DNA of 64,000 nucleotides from CAYMPH01 sp964529415 (GTDB lineage Bacteria; Spirochaetota; UBA4802; UBA5550), in contig CAZGWD010000014.1 of the NCBI GenBank assembly GCA_964529415.1, positions 29,317 to 93,316 of the forward strand. The letters are read 5' to 3'. The number at the start of each line of letters is the position of its first letter. Position 1 is the first letter of the stretch. A program made the translations under genes and the position numbers. This document shows positions 43,837 to 52,684 of the stretch, piece after piece. The notes under the pieces were generated by a model. It was not told where the DNA came from. It did no database searches and saw nothing but the letters and a program-made list of their open reading frames with translations.

Positions 43837-44382
43837 TTATTTACCAGTCTTTCCGGCTTTTCTTCTGATTTTTTCGCCTTTGTATTTTATGCCTTTCCCT
43901 TTATATGGTTCCGGCTTACGAAGCTTTCTAATATTTGCAGCAGTCTGCCCAACTAAATATTTACTTTTTCCCTTGATGGTTAGTTTAGTCGGATCAATTA
44001 CTAATAGTGTAATCCCATCAGGCGCTTTAAAAATAATATTATGAGAAAAACCAAGCTGGAATTGAATATCTTTACCCTGCTGAGCCGCTCTATAACCGAC
44101 TCCAACAATTTCAAGTTCCTTCTCAAATCCTGCTGATACACCGATTACCATATTATTTATTAATGATCTGGTTAACCCATGATATTTAGCTTTTTCTTTA
44201 ATCTCATCTTCAGCAGCTGTAAGCACAACATTTAAAATATTGCCTTCAATTTTTATGCTGATTCCATCCATCAATTCAAGCTTTTCCTCTCCAAGAGGTC
44301 CTTTAACTGATAGAGACTTTCCTGATATAGCTATGTTTACTTTTTCAGGTATTTGTACTGGTTGTTTTCCTATTCGTGACAT
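43837..44382 (-). CDS. rplF: 50S ribosomal protein L6
   Basis: A 181-residue two-domain L6 near the factor-binding site: 'MSRIGKQPVQIPEKVNIAI', 'YHGLTRSLINNMVIGVSAGFEKELEIVGVGYRA' and the C-terminal 'RKPEPYKGKGIKYKGEKIRRKAGKTGK'. Standard length. Confidence 0.98.
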   Translation of the reverse strand: MSRIGKQPVQIPEKVNIAISGKSLSVKGPLGEEKLELMDGISIKIEGNILNVVLTAAEDEIKEKAKYHGLTRSLINNMVIGVSAGFEKELEIVGVGYRAAQQGKDIQFQLGFSHNIIFKAPDGITLLVIDPTKLTIKGKSKYLVGQTAANIRKLRKPEPYKGKGIKYKGEKIRRKAGKTGK

Positions 44383-44400
44383 CTCGCTACCATTTAATCT

Positions 44401-44802
44401 TTATGAAATTTCACAGATAACTTCGCCGCCCACATTAAGCTTTTTAGCGGCTTTATTAGTTATAATACCTTTTGATGTTGATAATATCCAGATTCCAATA
44501 TTATTGTATATAGGTTTTAACTCCATAGCCTGGATATAAACCCTTCTACCTGGAGAACTGATTCTTTTTAAATCAACAATCGCTGACTGTCTTTCTGGAT
44601 TATATTTTAAATAAACTCTGAGTATTTTCTGTTTATTATCATCAATAATCTTAAAATTTTTAATAAAGCCTTCATCTTTCAGTATTTTTGCGATAGATAT
44701 TTTCATCTTTGTAGATGGAATATCAACTTTCAGATGTTCAGCTTTAACTGCATTCCTTACCCTTGTTAGCATATCTGCAATTGGATCAGTAATATTGCTC
44801 AT
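44401..44802 (-). CDS. rpsH: 30S ribosomal protein S8
   Basis: A 133-residue S8, a primary binder of the 16S central domain and, in E. coli, the spc-operon repressor. 'DPIADMLTRVRNAVKAEHLKVDIPSTKMK' and the end 'ISTSKG'-like 'LSTSKGIITNKAAKKLNVGGEVICEI' are diagnostic. Confidence 0.98.
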   Translation of the reverse strand: MSNITDPIADMLTRVRNAVKAEHLKVDIPSTKMKISIAKILKDEGFIKNFKIIDDNKQKILRVYLKYNPERQSAIVDLKRISSPGRRVYIQAMELKPIYNNIGIWILSTSKGIITNKAAKKLNVGGEVICEIS

Positions 44803-44823
44803 TTTTCTATAGTACTCCAGATT

Positions 44824-45009
44824 TTACCAAGATGATTTTGTAACTCCGGGAAGTTTTCCTTCTCCGGCCAATTTTCTAAAACAAATACGGCACATTTCGA
44901 ACCTTCTTAAATACCCTCTGGGTCTTCCGCAAATCTTGCACCTGTTATGTATTCTAACCTTAAACTTGCTTCCCTTAAGGTGTTTGGCGATCTTACATGT
45001 TTTTGCCAC
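44824..45009 (-). CDS. rpsZ: 30S ribosomal protein S14, type Z (zinc)
   Basis: A 61-residue short S14 with a CxxC-x12-CxxC zinc site ('CKICGRPRGYLRRFEMCRIC'). This zinc form is the ancestral short version. It lies between rplE and rpsH. Confidence 0.97.
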   Translation of the reverse strand: MAKTCKIAKHLKGSKFKVRIHNRCKICGRPRGYLRRFEMCRICFRKLAGEGKLPGVTKSSW

Positions 45010-45020
45010 AATTCTTGCTC

Positions 45021-45563
45021 CTAATCTCTAAAAGGAAATTTAAATTCATCTAAAAGTGCTTTTGATTCACTCTTATTATTTGCTTTAATTACTATTGTAA
45101 TATTTATTCCGTGTATTTGATCTACTTTATCAAAATTTATTTCAGGAAAAATTATCTGCTCTCTTGCTGAAAAGTTATAATTGCCAAAATTATCAAATGC
45201 TTTTGGTGATAATCCTCTGAAGTCTCTAACCCGAGGCAGAGAAATATTGATCAATCTGTCGAGGAATTCATACATGATATCCCCTCTCAGAGTGACTCTG
45301 CATCCAACATCATAACCTTCACGAATTTTAAAGTTAGCAATGGATAGACGAGCAACAGTTTTTACTGCTTTTTGTCCGGTTATGGAAGTTAATTCATCCA
45401 TAGCAGCTTTTAATGCATTGCTATTTGAATGAGCCTCTCCAAGTCCAACATTTAATACAATCTTTTCCAGCTTTGGAACCTGCATCATAGAAGAAAAGCG
45501 GAACTGTTCCTTAAGCTTCTTCTTTATTGTTTGAACATATTGTTCTTTTAATCTAGCTGACAT
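45021..45563 (-). CDS. rplE: 50S ribosomal protein L5
   Basis: A 180-residue 5S-rRNA-binding protein of the central protuberance: 'VPKLEKIVLNVGLGEAHSN', 'REGYDVGCRVTLRG', 'LPRVRDFRGLSPKAFDNFGNYNFS'. Standard length and position. Confidence 0.98.
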   Translation of the reverse strand: MSARLKEQYVQTIKKKLKEQFRFSSMMQVPKLEKIVLNVGLGEAHSNSNALKAAMDELTSITGQKAVKTVARLSIANFKIREGYDVGCRVTLRGDIMYEFLDRLINISLPRVRDFRGLSPKAFDNFGNYNFSAREQIIFPEINFDKVDQIHGINITIVIKANNKSESKALLDEFKFPFRD

Positions 45564-45578
45564 CTTATATTCCTATTA

Positions 45579-45917
45579 TTAAACAATATTCTTTCCGCAT
45601 TTACTGCATACACGGTTTTTATTATCGTCTTTAATCTCAAAACTCATTCTTACGCCTTTTTTGCACTTTTCACAAAAAATCATGACATTTGATATACTTA
45701 TTGGAAATTCCCTGTTAACAACTCCGCCTTTTGGACTTTCCTGGCTTGTTGCCTTTACAAATTTATTCCTTTTGTTTACGCCTTCTACAACAACGCGACC
45801 TCTTTTTCTGTCTATATAGAGAATCTTCCCTCTTCTGCCTTTGTCTGAACCATTAATTATAACAACACTATCATTAACTTTTAAATTTGTCTGTATTTTC
45901 TCAATTTTCATATTCAC
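45579..45917 (-). CDS. rplX: 50S ribosomal protein L24 with C-terminal zinc ribbon
   Basis: A 112-residue assembly-initiator protein. The KOW motif 'DSVVIINGSDKGRRGKILYIDRKRGRVVVEGVN' is followed by a C-terminal CxxC...CxxC pair ('CEKC' and 'CSKC'). Met3 is an alternative start. It is 1 base after rplN. Confidence 0.97.
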   Translation of the reverse strand: MNMKIEKIQTNLKVNDSVVIINGSDKGRRGKILYIDRKRGRVVVEGVNKRNKFVKATSQESPKGGVVNREFPISISNVMIFCEKCKKGVRMSFEIKDDNKNRVCSKCGKNIV

Positions 45918-45918
45918 C

Positions 45919-46311
45919 TCAAAGAACTTCAGGAGCTAAAGATACAATTTTCAGGAAATTTTTATCACGAAGCTCTCTTGCAACCGGTCCGAAAATCCTG
46001 GTGCCTTTAGGCTCATTTTTTGCATCTATAATTGCTACTGCATTATCATCAAATCTTATGTATGATCCATCTTTTCTTCTTACAGGTTTCTTTGTCCTAA
46101 CAACTACAGCTTTCAATACTGATTTAGTATGAACTTTTTTTCCTGTTGAATCTTTCAAGCCATATGATGGCTGTGAATCTTTTACCGCAACAACGATAAT
46201 ATCTCCAACCGATGCATATCTTTTTCTTGTTCCGCCGAGAATTTTTATACACTGGCATTTTTTAACGCCGCTATTATCAGCTACCTCAAGTAAAGTTTGT
46301 ACCTGTATCAT
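45919..46311 (-). CDS. rplN: 50S ribosomal protein L14, with a small insertion
   Basis: L14 forms bridges B5/B8. 'MIQVQTLLEVADNSGVKKCQCIKILGG' and 'GTRIFGPVARELRDKNFLKIVSLAPEVL' are diagnostic. It is 130 residues, about eight longer than the near-universal 122; the extra residues fall in the loop 'SQPSYGLKDSTGKKVHTKS' near residues 46-64. Confidence 0.97.
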   Translation of the reverse strand: MIQVQTLLEVADNSGVKKCQCIKILGGTRKRYASVGDIIVVAVKDSQPSYGLKDSTGKKVHTKSVLKAVVVRTKKPVRRKDGSYIRFDDNAVAIIDAKNEPKGTRIFGPVARELRDKNFLKIVSLAPEVL

Positions 46312-46319
46312 TTCCGAAC

Positions 46320-46595
46320 CTACTTAACTTTTTCTATGATTTCAACAAGTCTGAATCTTTTTTCTTTCGATAAAGGACGTGTTTCTTCAATTTTTACTAT
46401 ATCACCAATTGAACATTCATTCTTCTCATCATGACTTTTTATTCTTTTGGTTCTTTTTACTGATTTCTTATAAAGCGGATGCCTCATAAGATTAACTATC
46501 TCAATAACAATAGTCTTATCCATACTATTGCTTACTACTTTGCCGATTTCCTGTTTTCTTTTTCCTTTCATTTCCCGTCTGCTCCGAAAAGCCAA
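46320..46595 (-). CDS. rpsQ: 30S ribosomal protein S17
   Basis: A 91-residue OB-fold protein that binds 16S helix 11. 'KQEIGKVVSNSMDKTIVIEIV', 'HPLYKKSVKRTKRIKSHDE' and 'CSIGDIVKIEETRPLSKEKRF' are standard. Confidence 0.97.
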   Translation of the reverse strand: MAFRSRREMKGKRKQEIGKVVSNSMDKTIVIEIVNLMRHPLYKKSVKRTKRIKSHDEKNECSIGDIVKIEETRPLSKEKRFRLVEIIEKVK

Positions 46596-46601
46596 TTTTT
46601 A

Positions 46602-46799
46602 TTATTTTCTAATTCCAAGTTCTCTTTCTTTTTTCAAAGTTAGAATTCTGGCTATATGTTTTTTTAATTCTCTTATTTTTTTCGGATTATCAACTTTACT
46701 TGTAACCGATTTAAAACGCTCCTGCCTTAATTCCTTTTTTGCATCCTCTTGACTTTTCAAAAGTTCGGCTGGAGTTAATTCTTCTAACTTACCTTTCAT
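46602..46799 (-). CDS. rpmC: 50S ribosomal protein L29
   Basis: A 65-residue helical hairpin at the exit tunnel, where signal-recognition and chaperone factors dock. 'MKGKLEELTPAELLKSQEDAKKELRQERF' and 'PKKIRELKKHIARILTLKKERE' match. It lies between rplP and rpsQ. Confidence 0.96.
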   Translation of the reverse strand: MKGKLEELTPAELLKSQEDAKKELRQERFKSVTSKVDNPKKIRELKKHIARILTLKKERELGIRK

Positions 46800-46812
46800 T
46801 TTAATACCTTGA

Positions 46813-47217
46813 TTACTGATTTATTGTTATAATTTTTGTTTTAACAGGTAATTTAAAAGCTGCGCTTTTTAAAGCCTGTTTTGCTAATTCCTCATCTATA
46901 CCTGCTATCTCGAAAAGAATTCTACCAGGTTTAACTCTTGCTACATAACCTTCAGGATTTCCTTTTCCTTTACCCATTCTTGTTTCAGCTGGTTTTTGTG
47001 TAAAGGGAAAATCCGGAAAAATTCTAATCCAAAGCTTTCCGCCTCTTTTTACTTTTCTTGATATTGCTACCCTTGCAGCCTCAATTTGTCTGCTGGTAAT
47101 TTTTCCGCACTCAAGTGTTTGTAGGCCAACTTCACCGAAAGTAATAGTAGAGCCTTTAATGGCTACTCCACCCATTCTTCCGCGCTGCATTTTTCTAAAT
47201 TTAGTCCTTTTAGGCAT
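46813..47217 (-). CDS. rplP: 50S ribosomal protein L16
   Basis: L16 positions the A-site tRNA elbow. 'MPKRTKFRKMQRGRMGGVAIKGSTITFGEVGLQ' and 'RMGKGKGNPEGYVARVKPGRILFEIAG' are diagnostic. The frame has two extra N-terminal codons to 47223; I use the ATG giving the canonical MPKRTK start (134 residues). Confidence 0.97.
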   Translation of the reverse strand: MPKRTKFRKMQRGRMGGVAIKGSTITFGEVGLQTLECGKITSRQIEAARVAISRKVKRGGKLWIRIFPDFPFTQKPAETRMGKGKGNPEGYVARVKPGRILFEIAGIDEELAKQALKSAAFKLPVKTKIITINQ

Positions 47218-47234
47218 CAACATATTGGCAACCC

Positions 47235-47915
47235 TTACTTAGTCTTTCTTTTCACAGTATATTTATCTTCTTCATTTTCAGTAGAACCTGAAATTATATT
47301 GCCGTTATATATCCACACCTTAACACCTATAAGACCGAATGATGTAAGAGCTTCAGCAAACCCGAGGTCAATGTCAGCTCTGAGTGTATGAAGAGGTATT
47401 CTTCCATCTTTATATGATTCTGTTCTTGCCATCTCAGCATTATTTAATCTTCCTGAAACAGTAATTTTAATTCCCTGTCCACCGCTTCTGATAGCATTTG
47501 TAATAGCCTGTTTTACCGCTCTTCTATATGGAAATCTTCCTTCTACCTGAGCTGCAATCTGCTCTGCAATGATTTTTGCATTTCTTTCCGGTTTTTTAAC
47601 TTCAATTATATTCAAATAAACCGTTTTTGAAGCCAGTTTTTGAAGCTCTGCTTTTAAATCTTCAATATCAGCACCTTTTTTTCCTATTAATACACCAGGT
47701 CTTGCTGAGTGAATATTTATATTTATTCTGTCCGGGAATCTTTCAATAAGAACTTTAGCAATTCCTGCACTTTTTTTAGTTTTCTCAATATATTTTTTTA
47801 TCTGTATATCTTCATGGATATATTTTGAATATGTTTTCTTTTCCTCATACCAGATTGAATCCCAAGTTCTGGTAATACCGAGTCTTAATCCAACAGGGTT
47901 AACCTTTTGTCCCAT
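47235..47915 (-). CDS. rpsC: 30S ribosomal protein S3
   Basis: A 226-residue S3 at the mRNA entry site. 'GQKVNPVGLRLGITRTWDSIWY' opens it, the KH domain GxxG is in 'GVLIGKKGADIEDL', and 'GIKITVSGRLNNAEMARTE' is in the C-terminal domain. Standard length. Confidence 0.98.
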   Translation of the reverse strand: MGQKVNPVGLRLGITRTWDSIWYEEKKTYSKYIHEDIQIKKYIEKTKKSAGIAKVLIERFPDRININIHSARPGVLIGKKGADIEDLKAELQKLASKTVYLNIIEVKKPERNAKIIAEQIAAQVEGRFPYRRAVKQAITNAIRSGGQGIKITVSGRLNNAEMARTESYKDGRIPLHTLRADIDLGFAEALTSFGLIGVKVWIYNGNIISGSTENEEDKYTVKRKTK

Positions 47916-47935
47916 TTGCCTAATCCTTATCTCTT

Positions 47936-48271
47936 TTATTCGTCTGAAAGAACTATAAAAATTGAACTTGTTCTTTTCTTTATTCTATTCGCCCTGCCCC
48001 TTGCTCTTGCTCTGAATCTTTTAAGGGTAGGACCTACCTCAACAACAATTTTCTTAATAAACAGATCCTGATCATTCAGATTCGGATTTTTATATTTTGC
48101 ATTCGCTCCGGCTGAATAAAGGGTTTTCAGTATTAAGTCAGCACCCTTCCTGGGAATATTTTTTAGAACATCAACTGCTTCAGGAAAAGCATATCCTCTT
48201 AATTCATTAGCAACAAGTCTGACTTTCTGTGCTGATATTCTATTATTTTTTGAAAAAGCAACCGATTCCAT
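47936..48271 (-). CDS. rplV: 50S ribosomal protein L22
   Basis: A 111-residue protein whose loop reaches the exit tunnel constriction: 'SAQKVRLVANELRGY', 'NAKYKNPNLNDQDLFIKKIVVEVGPTLKRFRARARGRANRI'. The macrolide-related loop looks unaltered. Confidence 0.98.
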   Translation of the reverse strand: MESVAFSKNNRISAQKVRLVANELRGYAFPEAVDVLKNIPRKGADLILKTLYSAGANAKYKNPNLNDQDLFIKKIVVEVGPTLKRFRARARGRANRIKKRTSSIFIVLSDE

Positions 48272-48276
48272 TTTGT

Positions 48277-48567
48277 TTATTTCCTCTTCTTAGCCGCTAT
48301 TTTATCATCTTTACTTGTATGGCCTCTGTAAGTTCTGGTAAGTGAAAATTCACCAAGTTTATGTCCAACCATATTTTCAGAAACATATACCGGTATAAAA
48401 TTTTTCCCATTATGAACCATTAAAGTATGTCCAATCATTTCTGGAAAAATTGTCGATCTTCTCGACCAGGTTTTAACCGCTTTTTTTTGATTCGATGAAT
48501 TCAGCTCTTCAATTTTTTTGAAAAGATTAACATCAACATAAGGTCCTTTTTTTACCGATCTTGCCAT
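48277..48567 (-). CDS. rpsS: 30S ribosomal protein S19
   Basis: A 96-residue head protein: 'ARSVKKGPYVDVNLFKKIEEL', 'TWSRRSTIFPEMIGHTLMVHNGKNFIPVYVSENMVGHKLGEFS'. Spaced 4-5 bases from its neighbours. Confidence 0.98.
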   Translation of the reverse strand: MARSVKKGPYVDVNLFKKIEELNSSNQKKAVKTWSRRSTIFPEMIGHTLMVHNGKNFIPVYVSENMVGHKLGEFSLTRTYRGHTSKDDKIAAKKRK

Positions 48568-48571
48568 GTAA

Positions 48572-49399
48572 CTACTTCCTTCTTCTCGCTACAATGTATT
48601 TATCACTGTATTTTTTCTTTTTCCTGGTTTTGTAACCTTTTGATGGAACACCAGTTGGTGAAACAGGATGTCTTCCTCCGGAAGATTTTCCTTCTCCTCC
48701 ACCCAGAGGGTGATCAACAGGATTCATTGCAACACCTCTAACTTTTGGTCTTTTATTCAGCCATCTGGATTTTCCAGCTTTTCCGAGTGAAACATTAATG
48801 TGATCTTTATTACCTACTTCACCAAGACATGCGTAACATTCGCTATGTATTTTTCTGATTTCTCCCGATGGAAGTTTAATAAGTGAATACTCGCCTTCTT
48901 TTGCTGATAACACAGCAGTTGTTCCTGCGGATCTTACAAGCTGAGCTCCCTTTCCGCGATGCAGCTCAATATTATATATATTGGAACCAAGCGGAATACT
49001 TTTTAAAGGTAAAGAATTGCCTGATTTTATTTCAGCATTTTCTCCAGACATGATCATATCTCCGACTTTAATTCCAAGAGGAGCTATTACATATCTTTTA
49101 TCGCCATCAACATAGCTAATCAAAGCAATATTACTGGATCTGTTTGGATCATATTCTATGGTTGCCACTTTACCAGGAATTCCATATTTATTCATTTTAT
49201 AATCTATAAGTCTGTATTTTCTTTTATGGCCGCCGCCTCTTCTTCTTACAGTAATCTGACCATTGTGACCCCTGCCACCTTTTTCAGATTTGCCGGATGT
49301 AAGAGCTTTATGAGGTTTATCAGTAGTTAGCTCTTCAAAATCAAGAACAGTCTGAAACCTTAAAGTTGGCGTTGCCGGTTTGAATTTTTTTATACCCAT
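48572..49399 (-). CDS. rplB: 50S ribosomal protein L2
   Basis: A 275-residue L2, needed for subunit joining and peptidyl transfer. 'GRNHNGQITVRRRGGGHKRKYRLIDY'-type start, and 'RGVAMNPVDHPLGGGEGKSSGGRHPVSPTG' with the conserved His of the peptidyl-transferase region. Confidence 0.98.
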   Translation of the reverse strand: MGIKKFKPATPTLRFQTVLDFEELTTDKPHKALTSGKSEKGGRGHNGQITVRRRGGGHKRKYRLIDYKMNKYGIPGKVATIEYDPNRSSNIALISYVDGDKRYVIAPLGIKVGDMIMSGENAEIKSGNSLPLKSIPLGSNIYNIELHRGKGAQLVRSAGTTAVLSAKEGEYSLIKLPSGEIRKIHSECYACLGEVGNKDHINVSLGKAGKSRWLNKRPKVRGVAMNPVDHPLGGGEGKSSGGRHPVSPTGVPSKGYKTRKKKKYSDKYIVARRRK

Positions 49400-49419
49400 C
49401 TTAAGCTTTCCTTAAATAA

Positions 49420-49704
49420 TTACTTAGTGTCAAATATTTCAATTTTTTTGCCCGGCTGCAGTGTAACAATAGCTTTCTTCCAGGCTGATGTTCTGCCAGC
49501 TCTGAATCTTACTCTTTTTTTCTTGCCTCTAACCAGTACAATATTTATTTTATCAGCTTTAACTCCGAATAATTCATTAACTGCACGCTTAATCATCAGC
49601 TTATTGGCTTTAAAAGAGACCTGAAAAACATATTTACTCTGATCCATAAGCGACGTGCTTTTTTCAGAAATTACTGGGCGTAATATTATATCATTTGAAT
49701 TCAT
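49420..49704 (-). CDS. rplW: 50S ribosomal protein L23
   Basis: A 94-residue exit-tunnel docking protein for trigger factor and SRP: 'DIILRPVISEKSTSLMDQSKYVFQV' and 'NELFGVKADKINIVLVRGKKKRV'. The start overlaps the rplD stop by 4 bases. Confidence 0.97.
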   Translation of the reverse strand: MNSNDIILRPVISEKSTSLMDQSKYVFQVSFKANKLMIKRAVNELFGVKADKINIVLVRGKKKRVRFRAGRTSAWKKAIVTLQPGKKIEIFDTK

Positions 49705-50330
49705 CGGGCTTCACCATTTGAATATGTCTTAACAATAAAAGCTATTGCATCTTCTGTCATAATAAGTTCTTTTGAATAGAATATATCTCTGCCGGAAATT
49801 CTTTTTGCATTATTATATAAAAACCATGGAATATTTTTCAATGAACGCTTAAGTAAACTATTTTCGTTACCGGTAATAAGAACGCCTTTTGTAACTGACA
49901 GCGCTTTTCCAATAATAGCAAGCTCTTTTGTTTTTCCGGTAGTTGTTATGTCTTCTACTATTTTTATTCTACCTTCTTTTGCCTTTAAAGAAAAAATAGA
50001 TCTATACGCTGCTCTTCTAATATTTTTTGGAAGCTCAATTCTGTAATCTCTTGGAAGAGGACCGAATGTTGTTCCGCCACCTTTCCATATAGGAGATCTG
50101 TTTGTTCCAGCTCTTGCCCTACCGGTACCTTTCTGTTTCCAAGGTTTGGCGCCGCCGCCTCTAACCTCGCCGCGTGTTTTTGTTGAGTGTGTTCCATGCC
50201 TTAAATTTGCGTTTGCGGCCTTAATTAATTCATAAATCAAATTATCATTGATCTCAGACGCAAAAACACTATCAGGCAGATCCACTTCGCCCACAACTTT
50301 TCCGTTTATAGAATATTTTGTAACCTTCAT
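49701..50330 (-). CDS. rplD: 50S ribosomal protein L4
   Basis: A 209-residue L4; in E. coli it also represses the S10 operon. The tunnel loop 'GTHSTKTRGEVRGGGAKPWKQKGTGRARAGTNRSPIWKGGGTTFGP' is intact. Ten bases after rplC. Confidence 0.98.
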   Translation of the reverse strand: MKVTKYSINGKVVGEVDLPDSVFASEINDNLIYELIKAANANLRHGTHSTKTRGEVRGGGAKPWKQKGTGRARAGTNRSPIWKGGGTTFGPLPRDYRIELPKNIRRAAYRSIFSLKAKEGRIKIVEDITTTGKTKELAIIGKALSVTKGVLITGNENSLLKRSLKNIPWFLYNNAKRISGRDIFYSKELIMTEDAIAFIVKTYSNGEAR

Positions 50331-50340
50331 TATATCCTGC

Positions 50341-50958
50341 CTAATTCTTACTTACGGTAATCAATGAGTATTTTGTTCCGGGTACTGCGCCGGAAATTAA
50401 AACTATATTTTCTTCTTCCATAATCTTAACAATTTTAAGATTTTTTACTGTTATGGTTTTACTTCCATGTCTGCCAGGCATTTTCTGCCCTTTCCAAACT
50501 TCAGCCGGATATGTATGAGCGCCTATTGAACCAGGAGCTCTATGAAATTTAGATCCGTGTGAACTTCTTCCTCCGGAAAAACCGTACCTTTTAATAACAC
50601 CTTGAAAACCTTTACCTTTAGAAACACCAATTATATTCACATTATCATTTTCAGCAAATATCCCGCACTTGATTTCAGCGCCGATTTCAAGCGATGTATC
50701 AAATGCTTCAATTTCTCTGAAAATTCTTTTCATAGGAAGATTTTTCTTTTTTAAATCTTTAGATATCGGTAAAGTCAGTTTTGATTCTTTTACATCAACA
50801 TATCCGAGTTTCAAGGCTGAATAGCCGTCTTTTTCAACAGTTTTTTTCTGCACAACAACACATGGACCAAGCTCACAAACTGTTACCGGAATAACTTTTC
50901 CGTCTTCAGCTGTAAATTGAGTCATTCCTAATTTTCTGCCGATCAATGCTTTTTTCAT
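50341..50958 (-). CDS. rplC: 50S ribosomal protein L3
   Basis: L3 nucleates 50S assembly and approaches the peptidyl-transferase centre. From ATG 50958 it is 205 residues with the canonical 'MKKALIGRKLGMTQFTAEDG' start, 'SKGKGFQGVIKRYGFSGGRSSHGSKFHRAPGSIG' and 'KMPGRHGSKTITVKNL'. The open frame begins ten codons upstream at 50988, but those residues are not part of the family. Confidence 0.96.
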   Translation of the reverse strand: MKKALIGRKLGMTQFTAEDGKVIPVTVCELGPCVVVQKKTVEKDGYSALKLGYVDVKESKLTLPISKDLKKKNLPMKRIFREIEAFDTSLEIGAEIKCGIFAENDNVNIIGVSKGKGFQGVIKRYGFSGGRSSHGSKFHRAPGSIGAHTYPAEVWKGQKMPGRHGSKTITVKNLKIVKIMEEENIVLISGAVPGTKYSLITVSKN

Positions 50959-51037
50959 GATAGTTATCCCAACAAATTTTAAAAACAAATTTAATACATA
51001 TTTTAATTATTTCAATTAAGTGATTTTTTGAAGAAAA

Positions 51038-51355
51038 TCAGGACTTAATATCTACAGAAACGCCAGCCGGTAATTCAAGTTTCATTAAAGCTTCAACAGT
51101 ATCTGAATTTGGTTCCAGAATATCAATAAGTCTTTTATGTGTTCTGATCTCAAATTGCTCTCTTGACTTTTTATTAACGTGTGGGGCCCTCAAAACACAA
51201 AATTTCTCTATCTTCGTTGGAAGAGGTATAGGCCCTGCTACTTTTGCTCCGCTTCTATTCGTTGTTGCTACAATTTTTGCAGCTGATTGATCAAGAAGTT
51301 TTGCATCAAAAGATTTTAGCTTTACTCTGATTTTTTGTCCTGTTAATTTTGCCAC
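51038..51355 (-). CDS. rpsJ: 30S ribosomal protein S10
   Basis: A 105-residue S10 (NusE), which also serves in transcription antitermination: 'QKIRVKLKSFDAKLLDQSAAKIV', 'GPIPLPTKIEKFCVLRAPHVNKKSREQFEIRTHKRLIDI'. It starts 87 bases after tuf, with a long hairpin in between, and opens the S10 run. Confidence 0.98.
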   Translation of the reverse strand: MAKLTGQKIRVKLKSFDAKLLDQSAAKIVATTNRSGAKVAGPIPLPTKIEKFCVLRAPHVNKKSREQFEIRTHKRLIDILEPNSDTVEALMKLELPAGVSVDIKS

Positions 51356-51391
51356 TTTTTTTAATTCCCGTTTATCTTTGTTTTGTCAACA

Positions 51392-51420
51392 AATCGGACT
51401 ACCATAATGATAGCCCGATT
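51392..51420 (-). promoter_or_regulatory. Long structured hairpin in the tuf-rpsJ leader
   Basis: Two 13-base arms around a TTA loop pair completely in the minus-strand RNA, counting two G-U pairs (AATCGGGCTATCA with TGGTAGTCCGATT). It lies 37 bases before rpsJ and is not followed by a T-run, so it looks like a regulatory or processing structure rather than a plain terminator. Confidence 0.6.
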
Positions 51421-51442
51421 GCATCATTCATCTATTTTTTTA

Positions 51443-52657
51443 TTATTCTACAACCTTAATTACAACGCCAGCACCAACAGTTCTTCCACCTTCACGGATT
51501 GCGAATCTTAGTTCTTCTTCCATCGCTACCGGAGTAATAAGTTCAACTGTTATATCTACGTTATCACCAGGCATAACCATCTCTACTCCCTTAGGAAGCT
51601 CAAGAATACCTGTTACATCTGTTGTTCTGAAATAAAACTGAGGTCTATAGTTATTGAAGAAAGGTGTATGACGTCCGCCTTCTTCTTTTTTAAGTACATA
51701 AATTCTTGAAGTAAATTTTTTATGCGGTGTAATTGAACCCGGCTTAGCAAGAACCTGGCCTCTCATTACATCGTCTTTGCCTATTCCTCTGAGAAGACAA
51801 CCAACATTATCTCCTGCTCTACCTTCATCAAGAATTTTTCTGAACATCTCAACACCGGTAACAACAGCTTTTCTTGTTTCAATAAAACCTATGATTTCAA
51901 TTTCTTCACTGGTTTTAACAATTCCTCTTTCAACTCGTCCTGTAACAACAGTACCGCGACCAGTGATTGAGAATACATCCTCAACAGGCATAAGAAAAGG
52001 CTTGTCTATCTGACGTACTGGATCTGGAACATAATCATCAACAGCCTGTACAAGCTTAAGAACGCCTTTAAACCACTCGCCGTCTTTTTTTCCAGCTTCA
52101 GCTTCTTCCAAAGCCTTAACAGCTGAACCTGAAATAATCGGAACAGCATCACCAGGAAAATCATATTTACTTAAAAGCTCTCTAATTTCCATCTCAACAA
52201 GCTCAACCATTTCATCTCTTTCAGCAGGATCAAGCATGTCAACTTTATTCAAAAATACAACCATGTAAGGTACGTTAACCTGCTTAGCAAGAAGAACGTG
52301 CTCTTTAGTCTGAGGCATTGCACCATCTGTAGCAGCAACTACAAGAATAGCTGCATCCATCTGAGCAGCACCTGTTATCATGTTTTTGATATAGTCAGCG
52401 TGACCTGGACAATCAACGTGTGCATAATGTCTCTTTGGAGACTCATATTCCTGATGAGAAGTTGCAATCGTTATTCCTCTTGCCTTTTCCTCAGGGGCGT
52501 TATCAATTTGATCATACTCAACCGGTTTACCTGTGCCGTACATAACGTGCATTACCTTGGTAATAGCTGAAGTCAGAGTTGTTTTACCATGGTCAATATG
52601 ACCTATAGTTCCTACGTTAACATGAGTTTTGGACCTATCAAATTTTTGTTTGGCCAT
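51443..52657 (-). CDS. tuf: Elongation factor Tu
   Basis: A 404-residue GTPase that delivers aminoacyl-tRNA. 'GTIGHIDHGKTTLTSAI' (P-loop), 'RGITIATSHQEYES' (switch I), 'DCPGHADYIKNM' (G3) and 'NKVDML' (G4) are intact, followed by the two beta-barrel domains ending 'REGGRTVGAGVVIKVVE'. Two candidate promoters lie in the 215-base gap before it, plus an AAGGAG ribosome binding site. Confidence 0.99.
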   Translation of the reverse strand: MAKQKFDRSKTHVNVGTIGHIDHGKTTLTSAITKVMHVMYGTGKPVEYDQIDNAPEEKARGITIATSHQEYESPKRHYAHVDCPGHADYIKNMITGAAQMDAAILVVAATDGAMPQTKEHVLLAKQVNVPYMVVFLNKVDMLDPAERDEMVELVEMEIRELLSKYDFPGDAVPIISGSAVKALEEAEAGKKDGEWFKGVLKLVQAVDDYVPDPVRQIDKPFLMPVEDVFSITGRGTVVTGRVERGIVKTSEEIEIIGFIETRKAVVTGVEMFRKILDEGRAGDNVGCLLRGIGKDDVMRGQVLAKPGSITPHKKFTSRIYVLKKEEGGRHTPFFNNYRPQFYFRTTDVTGILELPKGVEMVMPGDNVDITVELITPVAMEEELRFAIREGGRTVGAGVVIKVVE

Positions 52658-52684
52658 TTAAAATCTCCTTAAATTTAATATTCT

